From CAZFPN01 sp044370655 (GTDB lineage: Bacteria; Pseudomonadota; Alphaproteobacteria; Rickettsiales; Deianiraeaceae), in NCBI GenBank assembly GCA_044370655.1, contig JBILVD010000010.1, positions 1 to 21,666 of the forward strand: a DNA stretch of 21,666 bases, in the 5' to 3' direction. This document shows positions 15,468 to 21,666 of this stretch, piece by piece; the stretch's first letter is position 1; every line of letters starts with the position of its first letter. The position numbers and the translations under genes are program-made. The notes below the pieces were generated by a model that saw nothing but the letters and a program-made list of their open reading frames with translations, was not told the DNA's origin and did not search any database.

Positions 15468-16001
15468 ATGCTACTTTTCGTGGGGCTTGGAAACAAGGGG
15501 GCGGAGTATGAAAAAACTCGTCATAATTCTGGATTCCTAGCGTTGGACTTACTTGCAAAACATCTTTTGGCTCCTAAAAATGAAGTTTTAAAATTTAGCT
15601 CTTCCGTTTTTAGTATTGATTTTAAAGGTGAAAAAATTGTTTGCATTAAACCACAAACTTATATGAACCTTTCTGGTAAGGCTGTGCTTGAAGCGATGCG
15701 TTTTTATAAAATACCTATCTCGAATGTTTTTGTTTTTCATGATGATATAGACTTAGAATGCGGTAGACTTAAATTTAAAACTGGAGGAAGTTCGGGGGGG
15801 CATAACGGACTTAAATCAATTGATGAGATGGTAGGTGGGGAGTATGCAAGAATTAGAATTGGCATAGGGAGACCTCAATTTAAAAATGATGTTTCTAATT
15901 TTGTCTTATCTAACTTTAAGCCTGAAGAATGGAGTTTGATTGAAGAGCGCTTGGAAAGGCTTTTTGCAGATTTACCAAGCTTAATTAGCAAGAAATTTTG
16001 A
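15468..16001 (+). CDS. pth: Peptidyl-tRNA hydrolase
   Basis: Pth recycles peptidyl-tRNAs released from stalled ribosomes. The 177 residues contain FVGLGNKG with Asn9, TRHNSGF with catalytic His19, PQTYMNLSG with Met66 and Asn67, VFHDDID with Asp92, and GGSSGGHNGLKSI with Asn113. All residues known to be needed for activity are present. Length is a little below the usual 190, mainly at the C-terminus. It starts one base after nuoG and is followed by a hairpin terminator. Confidence 0.96.
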   Translation: MLLFVGLGNKGAEYEKTRHNSGFLALDLLAKHLLAPKNEVLKFSSSVFSIDFKGEKIVCIKPQTYMNLSGKAVLEAMRFYKIPISNVFVFHDDIDLECGRLKFKTGGSSGGHNGLKSIDEMVGGEYARIRIGIGRPQFKNDVSNFVLSNFKPEEWSLIEERLERLFADLPSLISKKF

Positions 16002-16025
16002 GCTTGCATTAAAAAATAATCTTTT

Positions 16026-16056
16026 TTAAGGTTGTATTTTTCAACCTTAACTTTTT
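16026..16056 (+). terminator. Rho-independent terminator after pth
   Basis: A perfect 9-bp stem, TTAAGGTTG (16026-16034) pairing with CAACCTTAA (16042-16050), has a 7-base loop and is followed by CTTTTT. It ends the pstS-nuoG-pth transcript about 25 bases after the pth stop. Confidence 0.7.
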
Positions 16057-16061
16057 GGTGT

Positions 16062-16211
16062 ATGATGATTTGTTGGCTTACTTCTGCGGTTTTAAAAAAT
16101 TTGTATAAAGTCTTCATAATATGTGTCATCATTTTTTTAGGTATCCTTAAATTTTTAAGGAAAATTTTTAGAGAGTATTATATAAATGTGAAATATGGAA
16201 GCAAAAAGTGA
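16062..16211 (+). CDS. Possible 49-residue membrane peptide
   Basis: An ATG at 16062 (second ATG at 16065) opens 49 codons to TGA at 16209-16211. The product has a short N-terminus, one hydrophobic helix (about residues 17-32, VFIICVIIFLGILKFL) and a basic tail. It follows the pth terminator and has no clear promoter or ribosome-binding site. It may be real or chance coding in AT-rich DNA; no family is recognised. Confidence 0.25.
   Translation: MMICWLTSAVLKNLYKVFIICVIIFLGILKFLRKIFREYYINVKYGSKK
16144..16161. repeat. Inverted repeat, possible second terminator
   Basis: TCCTTAA (16144-16150) pairs with TTAAGGA (16155-16161) around a 4-base loop and is followed by AAATTTTT. It lies inside the possible 49-codon ORF and could act as a weak terminator in either direction. 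Confidence 0.35.
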
Positions 16212-16258
16212 AGAATTTTGAAAGAAATATTTTTTAAGACTTTAATTTATCTTATTTA

Positions 16259-16300
16259 AACCCTCACCCTAGCCCGCTCTCTAAGGGGGAAGGTTGTGGA
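16259..16300. repeat. GC-rich extragenic palindrome-like repeat
   Basis: Starting at 16261, CCCTCACCCTAGCCC, a short spacer and GGGGGAAGG form an imperfect hairpin in otherwise very AT-rich intergenic DNA. The wording (CCCTCACCCTAGCCC on one strand, GGGCTAGGGTGAGGG on the other) resembles dispersed extragenic palindromes of other bacteria. Only one copy is in this window, so repetition is inferred. Confidence 0.45.
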
Positions 16301-16504
16301 AGTGTGTATATTTATAAAGCTTTCATCAAAGGTGGAGTAGGTTTATAATATCTTTATAAGCTTCGTTTTAAAATAGCTAAGTTATCTATATTAAATCTCT
16401 CTTAGGTATAAAAATAAATCAGTATTTGCAAACCTACACTTACTTCTAAACAATTATATCTATAAGACCAAATTTTGCCTAACTTGATTACAAAAAATTT
16501 GACT

Positions 16505-18862
16505 TTAAAAAAATGAATGTTTGTCTTTTTCATCTAATTCATTTAAAACCCATACTTTTGAATCAAAAAATTTCTCCTGCCCTGCTTCGCAAGATATATT
16601 CTCTAATGCAGTGGGAATTTGCCAAACATAACGGCAACTTTCAGCTTCTTGATCTCCTTGCCTAATTGTGAATTCTTCTCTATTCTTGCTGAATATATTT
16701 TTAATTTCTTCAACCCAAGTTTGATTTGAAAATCCGCTGTATTTAGTAAGCCCTACCTGCTCTTGAAAATCAAAATCGGTTTTTTTGTTATCTAAAAAAT
16801 GAATTTTCATATTCGCAAAACCTTTACAATTTTCGTGATTTGGTTTTTTGATTAGCTTTTTTGCAATTTCTCTACAAATCTGTTTTTTATGCAAAGAGTT
16901 TGGAGATATAAAGTGTGTATCTTCCTTAAAATTTGCTTGATAATATTGAGAATTATGATTGTAATCCTCCATTATCTTTTCAAGACAGTCATTACTTGAA
17001 TTTTGAGAATTTAAGTGCTTTGCTTTTTGACATCTATCTTTCTCCCCTTTGTAGTCAAGCCAAAATAAAAATATATTTGCCGATTTTGACTTATTATAGG
17101 ATTGAATTAGATAGTCTTTGAGTGTTTTGCTAAATTTTGGAGATTCGTTCCCATATAAAAAAACTCCAAAAGAAAGTTTTAGTAGATGGTAATTTAGAGT
17201 TACCTTTTGTGGTTTTGTTTGAGGTATACTGCAAGTATAGATATCGCTTTTTTGATTAATTATATAACCAAAATGACTTAATTCTTTTTTTCCATCATAT
17301 CTATAAAATTTAGTATTTTTCAAAACGCCAAATTCATCAAATGATTTATCAATCATGAATGGTTTTTTTGGATTTTCAATAAATTTTAATATACCTTCAA
17401 AGCCTTCATCAATGCTATATGCGGACTGAACTGCAATTTCGTTTATTCCATATGAATATATATTTTTTTCGTCAATTGGTTGATATACTGAGGCTTTTTT
17501 AATATTTTCTTCCTTTTTGATTGCAATTTTTCCTAATAAAACGAGTATTTTACCTGCGTCTGCAATGCAGCCATTAAAGCAAGAAAATGTGTTGTGAGAC
17601 CAAGAAGCTAAGCCATTACTATCTTGAATACATTTTGGAACGCCCTTAGAATTGCCCCCATTTTTGAAATATTCTCCTTCTTGAATTGCATCTCCCTGAC
17701 ATTTAAATGGGGCAAAGGAGTTAATTTTTGTTTCTGCTCTTTTTAGCTTTTCTTCCTGTATTTTACCTGTAATTTTGATATTGGAATTTTGGCAATTATA
17801 GGCTTGATTTTTGATGCAAAATGGAGTTTTTTTTCCTATAGAAAAATTATCTCCGTCTAGGCAAATTGTTTGGTAACTTTGCTTACCAGTTGAGCTCATC
17901 ACAAAGCCATCTGGGCAGGAGATTTTAATTGTAGATCCAATTTCTGTGTAGAGGTGCCTTGTTTTTGCTTTATCAATCTTGTTTTTATCTGATAAATTCC
18001 CCATAATCTCCCCTTTTGAGTTTAAAAGCTCTACTTTAACGCCGTTATTTTGAGTTAAATCTATAATTGTGTGAACATTACAACGCTTAGTGCAAGCCCG
18101 CATTCCCTTCCATGCTCCTGTTCCATTTTTATCGCAATAAATTTTAAAGCTTTCCACTATTTTATCACCTAATTTAGATGAAGCAACGCCGTCTGTAGCT
18201 GTGTATCTTGGGTTACATTTTATCCTTACCTTCTCTGCTGGCTCTAGGAAGGGGTGTGACTTTTCCACTAAACTTCCGTTAGGTATTGTAATGTTTGATG
18301 TGTGGCATTTGAAAATTGGCTTAAATTCCTGCTTGATATCTGAAACTGGAGGGCTTGAGGGAAAGTTTATTTTATTCTTTTTTTTGCATCTAAAAACTTC
18401 ATTTTCCCCTTCTTTATCACAATGATATATAAAATAATTTACTCCATCTTCAACTTCGTATCCTTCTTTGCAAACAACTTTTATTTTGGAATTTGGTGGA
18501 GCAAGTTTAAGGGGAGAGATATTTTTGTTTGGGAGAATTTTCGTTTTTGACAAACTTACATTTATCCCTTTTGCAGACAAAAAAGACAAATCGCAAGCTT
18601 TTACACATCCTTTAGCACTTAATAAAAATTTTTGTTGACCAGTGCAAGTAGCGGTGATTTTAAATACTATAGAGTTATTTTTGATGGCAACATATGGTCT
18701 TTTGCAGTAAAGATGATACCTTTCTCCTTCATTTATGCTATAAAAAGGATATTCAAGCACATTACCTAAGTTTAACTCCCTAAGGTTTTCCGCTGTGCAG
18801 AAGCCTCTTGCAAGTGTAGTTTTTAGTAAAAATATTATTGTCAAACAAAATATAAATTTCAT
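16505..18862 (-). CDS. Secreted Cys-rich protein with sushi/CCP-like modules
   Basis: From the ATG at 18862 the product is 785 residues; a TTG 15 bases upstream is less likely. A signal peptide covers residues 1-20. Residues 22-432 form about five modules, each with four Cys: 22/53/73/86, 90/131/148/159, 186/216/243/257, 261/316/334/349 and 357/388/411/428. Within modules the second Cys sits in strings such as CKEGY and CPDGF, and the third module ends with NGTGAWKGMRAC, as in sushi (complement control) domains. The C-terminal part (about 440-785) has scattered Cys and no recognised domain. It is probably exported to the periplasm or surface, where disulphides can form. It may be an adhesin or host-interaction factor; that is inference. 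It has its own promoter downstream of ispE. Confidence 0.7.
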   Translation of the reverse strand: MKFIFCLTIIFLLKTTLARGFCTAENLRELNLGNVLEYPFYSINEGERYHLYCKRPYVAIKNNSIVFKITATCTGQQKFLLSAKGCVKACDLSFLSAKGINVSLSKTKILPNKNISPLKLAPPNSKIKVVCKEGYEVEDGVNYFIYHCDKEGENEVFRCKKKNKINFPSSPPVSDIKQEFKPIFKCHTSNITIPNGSLVEKSHPFLEPAEKVRIKCNPRYTATDGVASSKLGDKIVESFKIYCDKNGTGAWKGMRACTKRCNVHTIIDLTQNNGVKVELLNSKGEIMGNLSDKNKIDKAKTRHLYTEIGSTIKISCPDGFVMSSTGKQSYQTICLDGDNFSIGKKTPFCIKNQAYNCQNSNIKITGKIQEEKLKRAETKINSFAPFKCQGDAIQEGEYFKNGGNSKGVPKCIQDSNGLASWSHNTFSCFNGCIADAGKILVLLGKIAIKKEENIKKASVYQPIDEKNIYSYGINEIAVQSAYSIDEGFEGILKFIENPKKPFMIDKSFDEFGVLKNTKFYRYDGKKELSHFGYIINQKSDIYTCSIPQTKPQKVTLNYHLLKLSFGVFLYGNESPKFSKTLKDYLIQSYNKSKSANIFLFWLDYKGEKDRCQKAKHLNSQNSSNDCLEKIMEDYNHNSQYYQANFKEDTHFISPNSLHKKQICREIAKKLIKKPNHENCKGFANMKIHFLDNKKTDFDFQEQVGLTKYSGFSNQTWVEEIKNIFSKNREEFTIRQGDQEAESCRYVWQIPTALENISCEAGQEKFFDSKVWVLNELDEKDKHSFF

Positions 18863-18944
18863 ATCAATATAAAGCAAATTTTAATTAAAATTGCAATAAA
18901 TCAAATTTTTAAGTTGTTTTTAGAGCTTTTTTTGAAGCGGTTTT

Positions 18945-18973
18945 ATTCTACTTTAAAAGTTTATATTTTGCAA
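18945..18973 (-). promoter_or_regulatory. Candidate promoter for the sushi-like gene
   Basis: On the minus strand TTGCAA (18973-18968) is followed after exactly 17 bases by TAGAAT (18950-18945), predicting a leader of about 75 bases. A second TTGCAA (18896-18891) with TTTATA 17 bases on would give a nearly leaderless message. Confidence 0.5.
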
Positions 18974-18981
18974 GAAAAGTT

Positions 18982-19785
18982 TTAAAAAATTTTTGAGATA
19001 ATTGTCTTGTAATTTAAAATTAAATTTTGGGCGTTTTTTGCATCTTTTTGAGAGGGAAATAAGGCAAAACAGCTAGAACCAGAGCCTGAAACATCTGCCT
19101 TCATAACATTTGGCAAGGTTTTTAGCTTGCTTACTATATCTGACAATTCAGGGTTGATTTCAATTGCAATAACTCCTAGAGGGTTTTTAGAAAAAAGTAC
19201 ATCATCAAAAGTTTTAAAACTACTATTATGATTTAAATGATGTGGCTTTACAAGGCTAAAAGCTTGTTTTGTTTCTATTTTAAAACTAGGGAGAATTACA
19301 AGTGCAAATAGATTTTGTGGCATTTTAAAAGGTATATCTTGCAACACTTCCCCATAATGAGTGCAAATTTTTGGAAGATTATTATAAAAAAATGCAACAT
19401 CTGCCCCAATTTGAATTGCAAAATTAGAAAAAGCCTTCTGGCTTAGAAATATAGAATTTGCACTTAGTAAAAATTTAAGAAAAGCTCCTGCGTTAGAACT
19501 CCCCCCACCTAGCCCTCCTCCCGTTTTTATGTTTTTTGTTATACTGACATTAAAATTCGTGTTTCCACCAAATTCTTTTTTAAATAAATCAGCTACTTTT
19601 GATAGTATATTCTCACCTTCAAATTGATATTCTCCGCAAGAGGAGATTTGGAAAGATTTTGAAGGAATGATTTCAATTTCATCATAATAGTCTTCCAAAA
19701 TGCACATTACTGTGTTTAAAGTGTGGAATTCACTCTCCCTTCCTACTATTTCAAGTGATAGATTAATTTTTGCATTACTTTTCAT
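18982..19785 (-). CDS. ispE: 4-diphosphocytidyl-2-C-methyl-D-erythritol kinase
   Basis: IspE phosphorylates CDP-methylerythritol, the step before IspF in the MEP pathway. The 267-residue GHMP kinase has AKINLSLEIVGR (5-16) with Lys6, the ATP loop GGGLGGGSSNAG (89-100), IGADVAFF with catalytic Asp129, and a C-terminal VSGSGSSCFALF. All core motifs are intact; length is slightly under the usual 280. Its ATG overlaps the stop of the upstream effector-like gene (ATGA), so translation is coupled to that gene. A small 119-base gap separates it from the sushi-like gene. Confidence 0.95.
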   Translation of the reverse strand: MKSNAKINLSLEIVGRESEFHTLNTVMCILEDYYDEIEIIPSKSFQISSCGEYQFEGENILSKVADLFKKEFGGNTNFNVSITKNIKTGGGLGGGSSNAGAFLKFLLSANSIFLSQKAFSNFAIQIGADVAFFYNNLPKICTHYGEVLQDIPFKMPQNLFALVILPSFKIETKQAFSLVKPHHLNHNSSFKTFDDVLFSKNPLGVIAIEINPELSDIVSKLKTLPNVMKADVSGSGSSCFALFPSQKDAKNAQNLILNYKTIISKIF

Positions 19786-21434
19786 AACCTGCTAATTAAG
19801 GGTTCATCGTTAGTAAATTTAGATATATAAGTATTCTTATTCCTAGGTAATAAATCATTAATATTCTTTGTTACGAGTTCTAATTTGGGGTTTTTACAGA
19901 AAGCTTCTAGTTCATAATGAATATTTGCCTCACAATCTACAGCTAAGTATTTACCTTTGTTTTGCGATTGTATTACTTTGTAATAAGTGCCTTTTTCATC
20001 TTTTATTATTATAGGATTTAATTTTACTCCTGCCTTGTGAGCTATTGTTGAAAGTTCGTCTACAACAGCGTTAATACGTTTAGACTCATCATTATCATTG
20101 ATTGAAGTTAATCGTTTCGTATTTTCTTCGCATTTAAGGTTTTTAGTATTCAAACTCGACTCTCTTGTCACATTACCAGATGTACTATTTATATCACCGT
20201 AGGATGTAGATTGTTGAGATTTGTTTATGCTATTAGATTTTGTATTTGAGGTTTGTTTACGATCTTTCCCTAAGCTTTCAGTCGGTACATTATCTGTATT
20301 AATTGATTTAAAAGATTTTACAGCATTGTCTATAACTCCGATTAGTTTGCAAAAACCAAAAATTGCTAATGGAATACCAGCCGCAATCCCTATTGGACCT
20401 GTAAAAACTGTAATAACACCTGTTAACGAGAGCACTCCAACTGCAAGTGAAGCGACGGATAAAATAGGAAGAACAAAGAAGTTAAAAAACTTTTCTATTC
20501 TTGGATATTTTTCTAAAGATAAAGATGGTGAAGGGCCAATTCCTACAGTTGCAAATATAAATTTTAAAAACTTAGCTACTCTTGGAGAGTTTTTAAGGAG
20601 AGTTTTTTCTAAACCAGTGGAAATAAGGGCACCAGGAACTTGAACTATTTTAGAAGCTAAGGAAGGGATTTCGGTTAAAGTTCTACCGATAGATCTTTGT
20701 GCCCTTTTCAACTTTCCAGTTTGTGAATCTTGAACTGCACCAAAGGCCTTATTGCTTTCACCTTTCATAATTTTATCTCTAAAAGATGAGCCGTTTAATA
20801 AAGAACTTAAGTTTTTGTTTATCTCGCTAAGCGCTTCATCATCATATTCCTCAATTTGGTGAAATGATTTAAGCTTATTTTGTAATGCTTGAGATAAAAG
20901 TTTATTTTCTGACGCAACTTCTGCTAAGGATAAAATTTTTTTGAGTGGTGCATTTGCTTGGGTTTTACCAAAAAAGTAACGCCCTATTTTATGCCACCAT
21001 CTGTTTTGGTCTTCTAAAGTATCACCTTCTTCAGGGGTAGAAACTTTCTTTTGTTCAACCCATTCACCATTTTTTGCAGTATAAACTGCCGCTTTATCTT
21101 GACCATCAAGGATAAGTCTTAAAGACAGGCCGTCTAATCTTGGGTCTGTTGCATTTAAAAGGTATTTAAAATCTGAGTTATAGTCAACTAAACCAGCCTG
21201 ACTTTTTATAATATAATCAACATCTTGTGGAGCTAATATTGAATATAATTTATATTTATCATTTTTCTTATCTTTCTTTATATAAGCGTACCGTGAGCCA
21301 ATGAATGTAATAATATGCTTTTTATCTTTTTCGTCTAACGTAGGCAATTCAGATGATGTAGATGATATAGATGATGAATTACTTGTAACAGACGATTTTA
21401 TACTTAAATTACTATTTGACGTACTATTTGGCAT
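19782..21434 (-). CDS. Effector-like protein with Ser-rich ends and membrane hairpin
   Basis: The 550-residue product has no recognised family. The first 29 residues are about half Ser. A predicted soluble region follows (30-300) with WWHKIGRYFFG at 146-156 and charged helical stretches. A long hydrophobic block at 317-369, rich in Gly, Val, Leu and Ile and broken by GPIG, could be a two-helix membrane hairpin. Residues 386-450 are a Ser/Asn/Thr-rich linker, and 451-550 a small mixed C-terminal region. No signal peptide is seen. This layout is common in type IV-secreted effectors of intracellular bacteria; with virB genes 19 kb away that is a reasonable but unproven guess. It starts the operon that continues into ispE. 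Confidence 0.7.
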   Translation of the reverse strand: MPNSTSNSNLSIKSSVTSNSSSISSTSSELPTLDEKDKKHIITFIGSRYAYIKKDKKNDKYKLYSILAPQDVDYIIKSQAGLVDYNSDFKYLLNATDPRLDGLSLRLILDGQDKAAVYTAKNGEWVEQKKVSTPEEGDTLEDQNRWWHKIGRYFFGKTQANAPLKKILSLAEVASENKLLSQALQNKLKSFHQIEEYDDEALSEINKNLSSLLNGSSFRDKIMKGESNKAFGAVQDSQTGKLKRAQRSIGRTLTEIPSLASKIVQVPGALISTGLEKTLLKNSPRVAKFLKFIFATVGIGPSPSLSLEKYPRIEKFFNFFVLPILSVASLAVGVLSLTGVITVFTGPIGIAAGIPLAIFGFCKLIGVIDNAVKSFKSINTDNVPTESLGKDRKQTSNTKSNSINKSQQSTSYGDINSTSGNVTRESSLNTKNLKCEENTKRLTSINDNDESKRINAVVDELSTIAHKAGVKLNPIIIKDEKGTYYKVIQSQNKGKYLAVDCEANIHYELEAFCKNPKLELVTKNINDLLPRNKNTYISKFTNDEPLISRL

Positions 21435-21460
21435 ATCGTATAAATATAATAAACAAAGTT

Positions 21461-21489
21461 ATCGTAATGCATTTTTAAAAGATATGCAA
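21461..21489 (-). promoter_or_regulatory. Candidate promoter for the effector-like gene and ispE
   Basis: On the minus strand TTGCAT (21489-21484) is followed after 17 bases by TACGAT (21466-21461), about 26 bases before the ATG at 21434. Confidence 0.4.
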
Positions 21490-21534
21490 GAAAAATTTTA
21501 ATAGTGATTAAAATAATGTAAATTTAAAATAATT

Positions 21535-21558
21535 TTTTCTCGCTTGTTTTCTCGCTTG
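21535..21558. repeat. Perfect tandem duplication of a 12-mer
   Basis: TTTTCTCGCTTG occurs twice back to back (21535-21546 and 21547-21558), about 50 bases upstream of the effector-like gene's proposed -35 element. Direct repeats of about one helical turn can be regulator-binding sites, but no regulator can be named. Confidence 0.5.
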
Positions 21559-21586
21559 AATATATTTTGACTCAAATTTGTAAATC

Positions 21587-21614
21587 ATTCTAAATGTTTA
21601 AATTAAAATGTCAA
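21587..21614 (-). promoter_or_regulatory. Candidate distal promoter reading leftwards
   Basis: On the minus strand TTGACA (21614-21609) is followed after 16 bases by TAGAAT (21592-21587), a close match to consensus. It would add a leader of roughly 145 bases, containing the tandem 12-mer, to the effector-like gene, or make a short RNA. The rest of 21435-21666 shows no gene. Confidence 0.35.
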
Positions 21615-21666
21615 TACTGCCTTTTGTTTTGCAAGCCTTAATTTTAAAAGATTGCTCCAAAAATTT

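Larger units (their letters stand above)
16002..16504. other. Longest intergenic gap, 503 bases
   Basis: This stretch between pth and the sushi-like gene holds the pth terminator, a possible 49-residue membrane ORF (16062-16211), a second perfect inverted repeat (16144-16161), a GC-rich repeat-like palindrome (16259-16300) and an imperfect direct repeat TTTATAAAGCTT / TTTATAAGCTT at 16311-16322 and 16353-16363. Nothing recognisable is seen from 16364 to 16504. Confidence 0.6.

Noticed and set aside
15875..16132. Minus-strand 85-codon frame across the end of pth
   Set aside because: More than half of it is the antisense of pth, and its composition is Lys/Ser-rich without any domain; it looks like a shadow.
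16311..16363. Imperfect direct repeat TTTATAAAGCTT / TTTATAAGCTT as a possible insertion target duplication
   Set aside because: The copies differ by an indel, are AT-rich and short, and nothing between them resembles a mobile element.
1..21666. CRISPR array or insertion sequence
   Set aside because: No regularly spaced repeats, no transposase-like protein and no terminal inverted repeats were found on reading through the window.

Overview
The window is AT-rich DNA from an alphaproteobacterium, most likely a member of the Rickettsiales. The evidence is a paired virB8-virB9 of the scattered type IV secretion style typical of that order, a DUF1013/TrcR gene (an alphaproteobacterial family), a DUF2628 membrane protein, short operons of unrelated housekeeping genes, and secreted or effector-like proteins of no recognised family. 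Genus and species cannot be fixed from the sequence. The presence of purA, L-serine dehydratase and a PstS-like protein suggests a lineage with somewhat more metabolism than Rickettsia itself; that is inference.

Left part (1-2290): a low-complexity, Asn-rich remnant on the minus strand, then virB8-virB9 (ATGA overlap), tRNA-Glu(TTC) and a TatA/TatB-like gene, all on the plus strand. Positions 2292-5722 carry a minus-strand operon purA -> lipase-like lipoprotein -> L-serine dehydratase. From 5804 to 7695 a DUF2628 protein converges on an aspartate aminotransferase gene that is translationally coupled to a small superinfection-immunity-like membrane protein.

Middle part (7831-16001): the plus-strand operon rplI - 31-residue membrane protein - dnaQ - ispF; a minus-strand pair (ubiG and a two-helix membrane protein); a purine phosphoribosyltransferase; trcR-rnhB (overlapping); and pstS-like - nuoG - pth (overlapping or 1-nt spacing), closed by a clear hairpin terminator. 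The 500-base gap 16002-16504 holds that terminator, a possible 49-residue membrane ORF and a GC-rich repeat-like palindrome.

Right part (16505-21666): minus strand only. An effector-like 550-residue protein is coupled by ATGA to ispE, followed by its own promoter and a 785-residue secreted Cys-rich protein built of about five sushi/CCP-like modules. These two large proteins, together with the VirB genes, are the accessory and likely host-interaction content of the window. ispE and ispF both belong to the MEP isoprenoid pathway. The purine phosphoribosyltransferase could feed IMP or a related nucleotide to PurA. Many promoters can be proposed, and a recurrent feature is a palindromic TTGCAA hexamer at the -35 position.
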